From the NCBI RefSeq assembly GCF_006740045.1, contig NZ_AP019749.1, positions 3,119,001 through 3,183,000 of the forward strand: 64,000 nt of DNA. The letters are read 5' to 3'. Of this stretch, positions 50,411-62,007 are shown one piece after another. Below the pieces are notes generated by a model. It worked only from the letters and a program-made list of their open reading frames with translations. It was not told the DNA's origin and made no database searches. Position 1 is the stretch's first letter. Each line of letters opens with the position of its first letter. The DNA comes from Comamonas terrigena NBRC 13299. Its GTDB lineage: Bacteria > Pseudomonadota > Gammaproteobacteria > Burkholderiales > Burkholderiaceae_C. Both the position numbers and the translations under genes were made by a program.

Positions 50411-50728
50411 ATGACAACGGCGCCCGAAGGCGCCGACCTGCGTTCACCCGCGCACCGGCCCGCTGCCAGCACCTCCCGGGGTTCGTGTCAAATTGTATGA
50501 ATACGGACAGAACCATCCGCCAGCCTGGCGCTTGCCCAATCCCTGCCTGGGCGTATGTGCCCCTGCGCTTGCACAGCCCGCGAAAATCGCCTATCGCGCG
50601 ACTAATAGATACCTCAAAGAGGCAGAGCCAGGCTATCGACGCCCATGCAAAACGGACCCGAAGGTCCGTCGTGTGGGAGCAGCTCCCGGTCTATGCCCAG
50701 CCCGAGGCCGGCCGGATCACTGCGCCGA
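50411..50728. other. Intergenic region between the chemoreceptor gene and phaR
   Basis: 318 bp with the phaR terminator (50650-50670) and a GC-rich hairpin, GGCGCC-CGAA-GGCGCC, near 50420-50433 close to the chemoreceptor start. No gene supported; promoter of the chemoreceptor gene presumably lies here. Confidence 0.5.
50648..50671 (-). terminator. Rho-independent terminator of phaR
   Basis: Minus strand ACGGACC-TTCG-GGTCCGT followed by TTTGC; a UUCG tetraloop hairpin 58 bp past the phaR stop. Confidence 0.85.
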
Positions 50729-51247
50729 TCAGCGCTTGAGGCCGAACATGGACATCATCTGCTCGGTCTGCTTTTGCATCTGCTCCTGCATCTTCTGCAT
50801 CTGCTCGGTGTAGCCCGCCGGCATCATGGGGTTGGGCATCTGCATCATCTTGGCCCAGGCATCGGTGCCGCCCACACCGGACTGTTCGGATATCTTGTTC
50901 TGGAAGTCGGTGAACATCTGCACGTTCTTCTCGATGTAGCTGCCCATATAGCCCTGCATTGCATGGCCGTAGAAGCGGATGATGTTGGCCAGCATGGCTT
51001 CGCTGAACATGGGCGCGCCACCGGCTTCTTCTTCCAGAATGATCTGCAGCAGGATGGAGCGGGTCAGGTCCTCACCCGACTTGGCGTCACGCACCACCAC
51101 GGGTTCGCGCTCGATCACCAGCTGGCGCACTTCGGCCAGGGTGATATAGGACGAGGTGTCGGTGTCATACAAGCGGCGGTTCGGGTACTTCTTGATGACG
51201 CGCTGCTTGGATGCGGACGGGTTGGTACTGTTTTCTGTGGTGGTCAT
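50729..51247 (-). CDS. phaR: Polyhydroxyalkanoate synthesis regulator PhaR
   Basis: 172-residue DNA-binding regulator that represses phasin genes and binds PHA granules. The N-terminal PHB/PHA regulator domain is clear (VIKKYPNRRLYDTDTSSYIT then LAEVRQLVIEREPVVVRDAKSGEDLTRSILLQII), and the Met/Gln-rich C terminus (QMQKMQEQMQKQTEQMMSMF) is typical. GGAGGAG precedes ATG 51247. Its adjacency to rimO (now split by the insertions) is a known Comamonadaceae arrangement as I recall it. Confidence 0.95.
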   Translation of the reverse strand: MTTTENSTNPSASKQRVIKKYPNRRLYDTDTSSYITLAEVRQLVIEREPVVVRDAKSGEDLTRSILLQIILEEEAGGAPMFSEAMLANIIRFYGHAMQGYMGSYIEKNVQMFTDFQNKISEQSGVGGTDAWAKMMQMPNPMMPAGYTEQMQKMQEQMQKQTEQMMSMFGLKR

Positions 51248-51521
51248 CTGGGACTCCTCCGGGCCCGGGCCCGCTGCCTGTGTCGGTCTGTGTGTATTTG
51301 CAGCTGCCGATTCTAAGGACGCCAGCGCCTCCGGCTGCGCAGGGCCAACCCTGATCCCTGGACATAGCAGCACAGAATGCTCTTTTCGTGATAGCAGCCC
51401 ATGCGCTTGCCGTCTGGGCATATAGGCCGGTAGCGCGCAAACTGTTGGTGCATGCCCTGCCACCGCTCCTGCTTTTGAGGGCAGCCACCATGCCTGCCTG
51501 CGCTTTGCCGGCGCACAGGCA

Positions 51522-51559
51522 ACAAAAAAGCCTTTCATCTTGCGATGAAAGGCTTTTGA
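51522..51559 (-). terminator. Terminator downstream of tRNA-Val copy 1
   Basis: Arms AAGCCTTTCATC and GATGAAAGGCTT with a 4-nt loop and a minus-strand T-run, 4 bp after the tRNA. Confidence 0.88.
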
Positions 51560-51562
51560 ATT

Positions 51563-51639
51563 TGGTAGGCGCGATTGGACTCGAACCAACGACCCCCACC
51601 ATGTCAAGGTGGTGCTCTAACCAGCTGAGCTACGCGCCT
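51563..51639 (-). tRNA. tRNA-Val (anticodon GAC), copy 1
   Basis: 77 nt with encoded CCA. Acceptor AGGCGCG / CGCGCCT pairs fully; D-arm AGCTCAGCTGGTTAGAGC; anticodon stem CCACC / GGTGG with loop TTGACAT; T-arm with GGTTCGAGTCC. Identical to the copy at 61897-61973. Confidence 0.97.
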
Positions 51640-51766
51640 GTCGTTGAAGCTGCAAGTATAGCAGGCTGAAATGGGCACTTTGGAAAAATGCCGCAGATTT
51701 TGTGCGTAGCCGGTGCGCCGCCGGGCCTGGGGCGACAATGACCGCTTGCCCCACGCTTTCTGAACC

Positions 51767-52684
51767 ATGCAATTTACCCAACCCGGTATCCTGGCCCCGC
51801 TGCCCGTTGTGGGCCGCTATGTCTTTTTCTCGCTGCAAGGCGATGCCGCCGCCCTGCGCACCGCGCTGGCACAGCTGCGCAGCCACGCCGATGGCGCGCG
51901 CACGGTGGTCGCCATCGGCACCCGCCTGGCCCAGGCGCTGGATGCCGATATTCCGGGCCTGCGCGATTTCCCGGTGCTGCAGGGCGTGGCTCCGGCGCAG
52001 TCGGTCAGCACCCCATCGGCGCTGTGCCTGTGGCTGCGCGGTGAAGAGCGCGGCGAGCTGCTGCTGCGCACGCGCCGCCTGGCCCAGTTGCTGGCGCCAG
52101 CGTTGACCGTGGAGCACATCGTGGACGCGTTCCGCCACGGCCACGGCCCCAATGGCTACGGCCGCGATCTGACCGGCTACGAGGACGGCACGGAAAACCC
52201 GGTGGATGCCGAGGCCGAAGCCGCCGGCTGCCTGCGCTGCGCCACCATGGGGCTGCACGGCTCCAGCTTTCTGGCGCTGCAGCAGTGGGAGCACAACATG
52301 CCCGCCTTCCATTCCCTGGCACCGGACGCACGCGACAACGCCATGGGCCGCCGCCTGAGCGACAACGAGGAGCTGGACGATGCGCCCGCCTCCGCCCACA
52401 CCCAGCGCACCGCCCAGGAAAGCTTCACGCCCGAGGCCTTTGTGGTGCGCCGCTCCATGCCCTGGTGGAACACCAGCGCCCAGGGCCAGGACCGCATGGG
52501 CCTGATGTTTGCCGCCTTCGGCCATTCACTGGATGCCTTCGAGGCCCAGTGGCGCCGCATGCTGGGCCTGGAGGACGGGGTGAGCGATGCGCTGTTCCAG
52601 TTCTCGCAACCGCTGAGCGGCAGCTACTACTGGTGCCCGCCCGTGCACCAGGGCCAGATCGATCTGCGCCTGCTGGGCGCATAA
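51767..52684 (+). CDS. Dye-decolourising (DyP-type) haem peroxidase
   Basis: 305 residues, usual for B-type DyPs. The distal motif GYEDGTENP contains the catalytic aspartate; the proximal haem histidine is in SAHTQRTAQ, and VVRRSMPWWN provides the distal arginine region. FAAFGHSLDAFEAQWRRMLG and the C-terminal YYWCPP complete the family pattern. No signal peptide, so cytoplasmic or encapsulated; I see no encapsulin gene beside it. Terminator follows. Confidence 0.93.
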   Translation: MQFTQPGILAPLPVVGRYVFFSLQGDAAALRTALAQLRSHADGARTVVAIGTRLAQALDADIPGLRDFPVLQGVAPAQSVSTPSALCLWLRGEERGELLLRTRRLAQLLAPALTVEHIVDAFRHGHGPNGYGRDLTGYEDGTENPVDAEAEAAGCLRCATMGLHGSSFLALQQWEHNMPAFHSLAPDARDNAMGRRLSDNEELDDAPASAHTQRTAQESFTPEAFVVRRSMPWWNTSAQGQDRMGLMFAAFGHSLDAFEAQWRRMLGLEDGVSDALFQFSQPLSGSYYWCPPVHQGQIDLRLLGA

Positions 52685-52742
52685 CACCACTGCGCGGCGC
52701 CAACGCATGGAGCCAAGGCATCACGCACAGCGAGCTGACAGC

Positions 52743-52773
52743 ACAAAGGGCTTCCCGCAGGAAGCCCTTTTCC
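52743..52773 (+). terminator. Terminator after the DyP gene
   Basis: Stem AAAGGGCTTCC / GGAAGCCCTTT followed by T and C; 60 bp past the DyP stop. The T-run is short (TTTT). Confidence 0.75.
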
Positions 52774-52828
52774 ATGGTGCCGGAGATGGTGGGGACGCGC
52801 GATCTTGCACGGCCTTGCGCGGGCGTGC

Positions 52829-54094
52829 TCAGACCACCTTGGCGCGCTCCAGCATAGCGTGCATCAGCACATTGCAGCCGGCGGTGATGTCGGCCGGCGT
52901 GGCGTCTTCGATCTCGTTGTGGCTGATACCGTCCTTGCACGGAATGAAGACCATGCCTGCCGGGGCCAGCCGGGCCATGTAGACCGCATCGTGGCCGGCC
53001 CCCGACACCGCCGGCATGTGCGAATAGCCCAGTGCTTTGGCGGCCCGCGCCACCGCATCCACGCAGTCCGCATGGAAGGGCTGGGCCGGGTAGTTGGAGA
53101 CCAGCGTGATCTCGATGGGCAGGCCGCTGGCCTGGCTGATGCGCGCGGCCACGGCGCGGATGTCGGCATCCATGGCGTCGCAGTCGGCATCGCTGGCATT
53201 GCGCAGGTCGATGCTGAACTTGACCTGGCCCGGGATCACATTGCGGCTGTTGGGGTGCACCTGCACCATGCCCACCGTGCCACGGCCATGCGGCGGATGG
53301 CGGTGGGCACAGGCCACCACTTCCTGCATCAGCTGCGCGGCCACCTGCAGGGCATCCTTGCGCAAGGCCATGGGTGTGGGGCCGGCATGGGCTTCCATGC
53401 CGGTGACCACACAGTCGTACCAGCGGATGCCCAGCACCCCGGTGACCACGCCGATGGTCTTGGCGTTGTCTTCCAGCACCGGGCCCTGTTCGATGTGCGC
53501 TTCGAAATAGGCGCCGATGGGGTGGTCGCCCGGCTCCTGGCTGCCCACATAGCCGATGCGCTCCAGCTCCCCGCCGACCGTCTTGCCTTCGGTGTCGGTG
53601 GCGGCATAGGCATGCTCCAGCGTGAAGGCCTTGGCGAACACGCCCGAGCCCATCATCACCGGGACAAAGCGCGAGCCCTCCTCGTTGGTCCAGAAGGCCA
53701 CTTCGATGGGGGCTTCGGTTTCGATGCCGTGGTCGTTGAGGGTGCGCACCACTTCCAGGCCCGCCAGCACGCCGTAGTTGCCGTCGAACTTGCCGCCCGT
53801 GGGCTGGGTGTCGATGTGGCTGCCGGTCATGATGGGCGGCAGGCTGTTGTTGCGTCCGGGCCGGCGCATGAAGCCGTTGCCGATCTTGTCGATGGTCACT
53901 GTCATGCCGGCCTCGCGCGCCCAGCCGGTCACCAGGTCGCGGCCCTGCTTGTCCAGGTCGGTCAGGGTCAGCCGGCACACGCCGCCCTTGGGCGTGGCGC
54001 CGATCTGCGCCAGCTCCATCAGCGCGTCCCACAGCCGGGGGCCGTTGACGCGCAGCTGCGCGATGTCTTGCTTCTGCATCACTGGGGTGTCCAT
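52829..54094 (-). CDS. M20-family N-carbamoyl amino-acid amidohydrolase (beta-ureidopropionase type)
   Basis: 421-residue binuclear-zinc amidohydrolase, the likely third enzyme of reductive pyrimidine degradation, turning N-carbamoyl-beta-alanine into beta-alanine, CO2 and ammonia. Metal ligands visible: TGSHIDTQPTGGKFDGNYG, TNEEGSRF, EAHIEQG and the C-terminal ISHNE. Dimer-interface sequence RWYDCVVTGMEAHAGPTPM. AAGGAGA precedes ATG 54094. Last gene of the pyrimidine cluster, 26 bp after dihydropyrimidinase. An allantoate or hydantoin-acid substrate cannot be excluded. Confidence 0.9.
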   Translation of the reverse strand: MDTPVMQKQDIAQLRVNGPRLWDALMELAQIGATPKGGVCRLTLTDLDKQGRDLVTGWAREAGMTVTIDKIGNGFMRRPGRNNSLPPIMTGSHIDTQPTGGKFDGNYGVLAGLEVVRTLNDHGIETEAPIEVAFWTNEEGSRFVPVMMGSGVFAKAFTLEHAYAATDTEGKTVGGELERIGYVGSQEPGDHPIGAYFEAHIEQGPVLEDNAKTIGVVTGVLGIRWYDCVVTGMEAHAGPTPMALRKDALQVAAQLMQEVVACAHRHPPHGRGTVGMVQVHPNSRNVIPGQVKFSIDLRNASDADCDAMDADIRAVAARISQASGLPIEITLVSNYPAQPFHADCVDAVARAAKALGYSHMPAVSGAGHDAVYMARLAPAGMVFIPCKDGISHNEIEDATPADITAGCNVLMHAMLERAKVV

Positions 54095-54120
54095 GGTGGT
54101 TCTCCTTGTCCCGCCGGCGT

Positions 54121-57113
<2,993 letters not shown>

Positions 57114-57351
57114 CTCCGAATCTCCTGTGGGGGTTCACTCACGGAACGACAAGAAACCCAGCCCGGTGCTACCGACTGCACGACATATCCCCTGAATCAC
57201 CGGGTCTGGATCGCAAGTTCTTCTTCAGCATGATGTGTGCCAGTTGACAGTGCCGCGCACGCTGGAACACACCCTCGAAAACACCGCCAAAAGGCGTGGA
57301 TTGCGCCTGTTCTGCCACTGCGTTGCACCAGAACAGGCACACACGCGCACC

Positions 57352-58665
57352 TCACACGGGCACCACCGCACGATGCGGGTTGTTGGGATGCGTTGTCCAG
57401 TTGGCGTATTCCCCGGTGACCGTCTTTCCGGTGCGCAGATCCACTTCGCCCGGCTGCAGGCTGCGCATGGAAATGCACTCCGGCACCGGACAGATGGAGA
57501 CGCACAGATTGCAGCCCACGCACTCGGCTTCGTTCACCTCGAACTTGCGCACGCCGCCCTCTTTTTCGAAGGTGATGGCCTGGTGCGAGGTGTCTTCGCA
57601 CACCACATGGCAGCGCCCGCACTGGATGCAGCTGTCCTGGTTGATGACGGCCTTGTCGATGTGGTTGAGGTTCAGGTCTTTCCAGTCCTTGACCGTGGGC
57701 ACGGCCCGGCCCTGGAAGTCCTCGATGCGCGCAAAGCCATGCTGGTCCATGTAGTTGGACAGGCCGTCGCACATGTCCTGCACGATCTTGAAACCGTAGA
57801 CCATGGCTGCCGTGCACACCTGCACATTGCCGCAGCCCAGTGCGATGTATTCGGCCGCATCCTTCCAGGTGGTGATGCCGCCGATGCCCGAGATGGGCAG
57901 GCCCGCCGTCTGCGGGTCGCGGGCGATCTCGGCCACCATGTTCTGGGCGATGGGCTTGACCGCCGGACCGCAGTAGCCGCCGTGCGAGCCCTGACCGTCG
58001 GTGCTGGGGTGCATCACCAGGGTATCCAGGTTCACCCCCATCAGCGAGTTGATGGTGTTGATCAGCGAGACGGCATCCGCACCGCCCGCCTTGGCTGCCC
58101 GCGCGGGATAGCGCACATCGGTGATGTTGGGCGTGAGTTTCACGATCACCGGCAGCTTGCTGTAGTGCTTGCACCAGGCCGTCACCATCTGGATGTATTC
58201 CGGCACCTGGCCCACGGCGGCGCCCATGCCGCGCTCGCTCATGCCGTGGGGGCAGCCGAAGTTCAGCTCCAGCCCGTCGGCCCCGGTGTCTTCCACCATG
58301 GGCAGGATGCGTTTCCAGCTTTCTTCCTCGCAGGGCACCATCAGCGAGGCGATCAGCGCGCGGTCCGGCCAAGCCTTTTTCACGCGGGTCATCTCCTCCA
58401 GATTGGTACGCAGCGGCCGGTCGGTGATCAGCTCGATGTTGTTGAGCCCCATCACGCGCCGGTCCTGCGCCAGCAGGGTGGAATAGCGTGGTCCGTTGAC
58501 GTTGACCACATGCGGGTCCTCACCCAGCGTCTTCCACACCACGCCACCCCAGCCGGCTTCGAAGGCGCGGGTGACGTTGATCTCCTTGTCCGTGGGTGGG
58601 GCCGATGCCAGCCAGAACGGGTTGGGGCTTGCAATGCCCAGAAAGCGGGTGCTGATGTCTGCCAT
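57352..58665 (-). CDS. preA: NAD-dependent dihydropyrimidine dehydrogenase, subunit PreA
   Basis: 437-residue catalytic subunit that reduces uracil or thymine. TIM-barrel dihydroorotate-dehydrogenase domain (FGIASPNPFWLASAPPTD-like start, GLELNFGCPHGMSERGMG, VSLINTINSLMG, SGIGGITTWKDAAEYIALG), then two 4Fe-4S clusters: CIQCGRCHVVC and CVGCNLCVSICP. ATG 58665 gives correct spacing to AAGGAG; ATG 58671 is too close. Downstream of preT by 34 bp. Confidence 0.95.
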   Translation of the reverse strand: MADISTRFLGIASPNPFWLASAPPTDKEINVTRAFEAGWGGVVWKTLGEDPHVVNVNGPRYSTLLAQDRRVMGLNNIELITDRPLRTNLEEMTRVKKAWPDRALIASLMVPCEEESWKRILPMVEDTGADGLELNFGCPHGMSERGMGAAVGQVPEYIQMVTAWCKHYSKLPVIVKLTPNITDVRYPARAAKAGGADAVSLINTINSLMGVNLDTLVMHPSTDGQGSHGGYCGPAVKPIAQNMVAEIARDPQTAGLPISGIGGITTWKDAAEYIALGCGNVQVCTAAMVYGFKIVQDMCDGLSNYMDQHGFARIEDFQGRAVPTVKDWKDLNLNHIDKAVINQDSCIQCGRCHVVCEDTSHQAITFEKEGGVRKFEVNEAECVGCNLCVSICPVPECISMRSLQPGEVDLRTGKTVTGEYANWTTHPNNPHRAVVPV

Positions 58666-58699
58666 ATCCATGCTCCTTGAAAAGCGCGGGCACTGCCGC

Positions 58700-60067
58700 T
58701 TACACCCCGGCACCCACGGCGCTGGTCAGCGCCTGGTGCATGGCACGCGCGGCCACTTTGCCGTGCTCCACGGCTTCCACCGTCAGATCCTGACCGCCGG
58801 CACGGCAGTCGCCACCGGCCCACACGCGGGGCACGCTGGTCTGGCCTTCGGCATCGGTGTCGATGCGGCCGTCGCGCAGCGCGATCGCGTTGCCGGCATG
58901 GGCGCTGACATAGGTCTGGCCAATGGCCTTGAGCACCATGTCGGCGGGCACGTCAAACACCTCGGGCCCCACCTGCAACTTGCCGTCCTGCAACTGCGTG
59001 TAGGCCATGCGGATGCCCGTCACCTTGCCGTCCTGCACCAGCACCTGCTGGGGCGCAGCCCACAACCGCAGGTTGACGCCATGGGTCTGGGCCCATTCCT
59101 GCTCCACGCCGGACGCGGACAGCGCGTCCTTGCCCCGGCGGTAGAACATGGTGACTTCTTCGGCGCCCAGCAGCTTGGCCTGCACGGCGGCATCCACCGC
59201 CGTCATGCCGCCGCCGATGACCACCACGCGCCGGCCCACCGGCACCGTGGCCTTGTCGCTGGCCTGGCGGATGTCGGCAATGAAATCCACCGCGTTGCGC
59301 AGGCCGTCGGCCTGGGGTTCGGCAATGCCCAGCGCGTTCACACCGCCCAGGCCCATGCCCAGGAACACGGCGTCGTAGCTGGCCAGCAGCGAATCCAAGG
59401 TGAAGTCGCGCCCCAGCCGCTGGTTGTTGTGCGGCGTGATGCCGCCCACCGACAGCAGCCAGTCGATTTCCTTCTGCGCAAAGTCGTTGGGGGTCTTGTA
59501 GCTGGCCAGGCCGTATTCGTTGAGCCCACCGAGCTTGGGCCGGGCATCCAGCAGCACCACGTCGTGGCCCTGCAGCGCCAACTGGTGGGCGCAGGTCAGA
59601 CCGGCCGGTCCGGCCCCGACCACGGCCACCTTCTTGCCGGTGGCGGCGGCGCGCTGGAACAGCGGCGCGCCGCCTGCGGCCATGAAGGCATCGGTGGCAT
59701 AGCGCTGCAGCGCACCGATTTCGACCGGCTTGTCTTCATTGGTGTTGCGCACGCAGGCTTCTTCGCACAGCTGCTCGGTGGGGCACACGCGGGAGCACAT
59801 GCCGCCCAGCGGGTTGGCGGTCAGGATCTCCCGGGCCGCGCCGCGCACATTGTCCTGGGCGATGCGGGCGATGAAGGCCGGTACATCGATGCTGGTGGGA
59901 CAGGCCGTGGTGCACGGCGCGTCATAGCAGTAGTAGCAGCGCTCGGCCTCGATCAGGGCCTGGGGGCGGTTGAGCGGGGGGTGGGCGTCGGAGAAATTGG
60001 CCGCGTACTCGGCCAGATTCAGTCGGCCGGCGGCAATGCCGCAGGTGCGGCTGGCGGGGCTGTCCAT
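58700..60067 (-). CDS. preT: NAD-dependent dihydropyrimidine dehydrogenase, subunit PreT
   Basis: 455-residue flavin/iron-sulphur electron-transfer subunit. N-terminal cluster-binding cysteines (CYYCYDAPCTTACP, GGMCSRVCPTEQLCEEAC), FAD Rossmann motif VAVVGAGPAGLTCAH, second nucleotide site VVVIGGGMTAVDAA, and the C-terminal WAGGDCRAGGQDLTVEAVEHGK. First gene of the operon preT-preA-transporter-hydA-amidohydrolase. Confidence 0.95.
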   Translation of the reverse strand: MDSPASRTCGIAAGRLNLAEYAANFSDAHPPLNRPQALIEAERCYYCYDAPCTTACPTSIDVPAFIARIAQDNVRGAAREILTANPLGGMCSRVCPTEQLCEEACVRNTNEDKPVEIGALQRYATDAFMAAGGAPLFQRAAATGKKVAVVGAGPAGLTCAHQLALQGHDVVLLDARPKLGGLNEYGLASYKTPNDFAQKEIDWLLSVGGITPHNNQRLGRDFTLDSLLASYDAVFLGMGLGGVNALGIAEPQADGLRNAVDFIADIRQASDKATVPVGRRVVVIGGGMTAVDAAVQAKLLGAEEVTMFYRRGKDALSASGVEQEWAQTHGVNLRLWAAPQQVLVQDGKVTGIRMAYTQLQDGKLQVGPEVFDVPADMVLKAIGQTYVSAHAGNAIALRDGRIDTDAEGQTSVPRVWAGGDCRAGGQDLTVEAVEHGKVAARAMHQALTSAVGAGV

Positions 60068-60271
60068 GGTGAACCTCCAAATTCAGGATTGAGGGCGTGA
60101 AGGGAACCCGGGCTCGCAGGGCGATGCCAGGCCAGATCGAACAACGCAAGGGGGCACGCAGGCTGTCCGCCTGCGCGTCCCCGAATCCAACAACACAGTC
60201 TTCGGAGGTTTCATCATGGTCCTCGTAGGTGCAATGTGGCGCCTCTTGCCGGGCGCACTGGGGTGGAGTTC

Positions 60272-60307
60272 AATGTACGCGGGTGAAAAAATTTACCAAT
60301 CAGTAAA
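60272..60307 (-). promoter_or_regulatory. Promoter and TetR-type operator for the pyrimidine operon
   Basis: Imperfect palindrome TTTACCAATCAGTAAA (60292-60307) overlaps a possible -35, TTGGTA, which is followed after 16 bp by TACATT (minus strand, 60272-60277). It resembles in layout the RutR site TTGACCA-N2-TGGTCAA. The rest of 60068-60390, the divergent intergenic region, shows no gene. Confidence 0.5.
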
Positions 60308-60390
60308 ATCACCCAGAAAGTCGTGAGCAAGAAAGATGCCAGACAATCGCACCACAATGGCGCAACTTATCTCTACTTACCGCAGGCGCA

Positions 60391-61119
60391 ATGGCGACTT
60401 TTTCTGACAACAGCCCCGTGAACAGCCCCATTAATAGCCCCGCCTCCCAGGCCCGATCGGCCACCCGCAAGCCCACGGCGGCGCGGCTGCGCAAGGAGCA
60501 GCACATCCTGCAGATGGCGGAGCTGCACTTCGCACAATATGGTTTCGAAGGCGCCTCGCTGGACCTGATCGCCCAGGACGCCGGCATCAGCCGCCACAAC
60601 CTGCTGTACTACTTCGCCAGCAAGGAAGAGCTGTATCTGCGCGTGCTGGGCGATGTGCTGACGCAGTGGCTGGCAGGCATGTCCGACCTGCTGCGCGGCG
60701 ACGACCCGGCCCAGGCCCTGCGCACCTATATCCGCGCCAAGCTGCAGTCCTCGCGCGAGCGGCCCCATGGCTCCAAGGTCTTCACCCGCGAGGTGATGGC
60801 CGGCGCCCCCCGCTTTGGTGATGCCATCCTGAGCCGGGTCGGCCCCGCGCTGGCGGCCGACACCCAGGCGTTCGAGCGCTGGGTGGCCCAGGGCAAGATT
60901 GCCCGCGTGGATTTCACCCACCTGATGTTCATTCTCTGGTCCGTGACCCAGGCCTACGCCGACCAGCAGGCCCAGTTTGCGCTGCTGCTGGGCAAGGATG
61001 CGCTGACGGCCCAGGATTACGACACGGCGGCCGAACTGATCTACCGCCTGGTGGTGCGCGGTCTGCAGCCAGACGGCCCGGCCGAAGGGCCGCTGCTGGC
61101 GCCAGCGCCAGCGCGCTAG
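60391..61119 (+). CDS. TetR-family regulator, RutR-like
   Basis: 242 residues. An extended Ser/Pro-rich N terminus (about 25 residues) precedes the HTH: HILQMAELHFAQYGFEGASLDLIAQDAGISRHNLLYYFASKEELY. The C-terminal ligand domain resembles YcdC/RutR (PHGSKVFTREVMAGAP, FILWSVTQAYADQQAQF). RutR senses uracil/thymine. Divergent from preT, so it probably represses the pyrimidine operon until pyrimidine is present. Confidence 0.9.
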   Translation: MATFSDNSPVNSPINSPASQARSATRKPTAARLRKEQHILQMAELHFAQYGFEGASLDLIAQDAGISRHNLLYYFASKEELYLRVLGDVLTQWLAGMSDLLRGDDPAQALRTYIRAKLQSSRERPHGSKVFTREVMAGAPRFGDAILSRVGPALAADTQAFERWVAQGKIARVDFTHLMFILWSVTQAYADQQAQFALLLGKDALTAQDYDTAAELIYRLVVRGLQPDGPAEGPLLAPAPAR

Positions 61120-61270
61120 GCGCCCTGCTGACGGCAAGCGGTGCAGGCCAGGGGGCATGGCGCAAGGCGGTAGTGCATGGGCGGCGGCCCCGGCGTCTTG
61201 CCTTATCCTTGTGCGCTCTGATTGCTCCTGCACGGCGCCCTGCACCAGGGCCCGGACCCGATTGCTGCCC

Positions 61271-61765
61271 ATGACCGACATCCGCCCCGCCCGCTTTCCC
61301 GACGATCTGGACGCCGTGGTCCGCATCTTCCGGGAATACGTGGCCAGCCCCACCGTGAGCCTGGACTTCCAGGACTTCGAGGCCGAGTTCGCGGCCCTGC
61401 CCGGCAAGTACGCCGCTCCACACGGCTGCGTGCTGCTGGCCTGGAAAGACGGCCAGCCCGTGGGCTGCGCGGCCCTGCGGCAGGTGGATGCACAAATCGG
61501 CGAAATGAAGCGCGTCTACGTGCGCCCCACGGCGCGCGGCGAAAACCTGGGACGCCGCCTGGTGGAAGGCATTCTGGACGCAGCGCGGCACAGGGGCTAC
61601 ACCCGCATCTGCCTGGATGTGCTGCCCGAGTTCCAGGCTGCGCAGCGGCTGTATGCGTCGCTGGGCTTCGAGGACGCGCCGCCGGTGAGTTTCAATCCCG
61701 TGACGGGCACCCGCTACCTGGGACTGGATCTTCGGGCCACGCGCTCGCCCACAGACGCCCTGTAG
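61271..61765 (+). CDS. GNAT-family N-acetyltransferase
   Basis: 164 residues with MTDIRPARFPDDLDAVVRIFREY, KDGQPVGCAALRQV, then the acetyl-CoA loop VYVRPTARGENLGRRLVEGIL and EFQAAQRLYASLGFEDAPP. Substrate unknown. Its own short gene between the TetR regulator and tRNA-Val. Confidence 0.88.
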   Translation: MTDIRPARFPDDLDAVVRIFREYVASPTVSLDFQDFEAEFAALPGKYAAPHGCVLLAWKDGQPVGCAALRQVDAQIGEMKRVYVRPTARGENLGRRLVEGILDAARHRGYTRICLDVLPEFQAAQRLYASLGFEDAPPVSFNPVTGTRYLGLDLRATRSPTDAL

Positions 61766-61841
61766 CCTCCTATGGAGGCCTGCCACGCCCTTTAGCGCCT
61801 GCACGGCGCCTGGGGCGCAGCGATCAGCCATTGCCCCCGGA

Positions 61842-61883
61842 AAAAGAAAAAGCCTTCTAGACCGTGGATCTAGAAGGCTTTGT
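61842..61883 (-). terminator. Terminator downstream of tRNA-Val copy 2
   Basis: 13-bp arms AAAGCCTTCTAGA / TCTAGAAGGCTTT with a 7-nt loop and T-rich minus-strand tail, 15 bp after the tRNA. Confidence 0.88.
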
Positions 61884-61896
61884 ACCAATGGTTAGT

Positions 61897-61973
61897 TGGT
61901 AGGCGCGATTGGACTCGAACCAACGACCCCCACCATGTCAAGGTGGTGCTCTAACCAGCTGAGCTACGCGCCT
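61897..61973 (-). tRNA. tRNA-Val (anticodon GAC), copy 2
   Basis: 77 nt, identical to 51563-51639 including CCA, loop TTGACAT. Directly downstream of relA on the same strand. Confidence 0.97.
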
Positions 61974-62007
61974 GTGTTTGTTCGAGAAAGCGATTCTAGC
62001 ACGGTTT

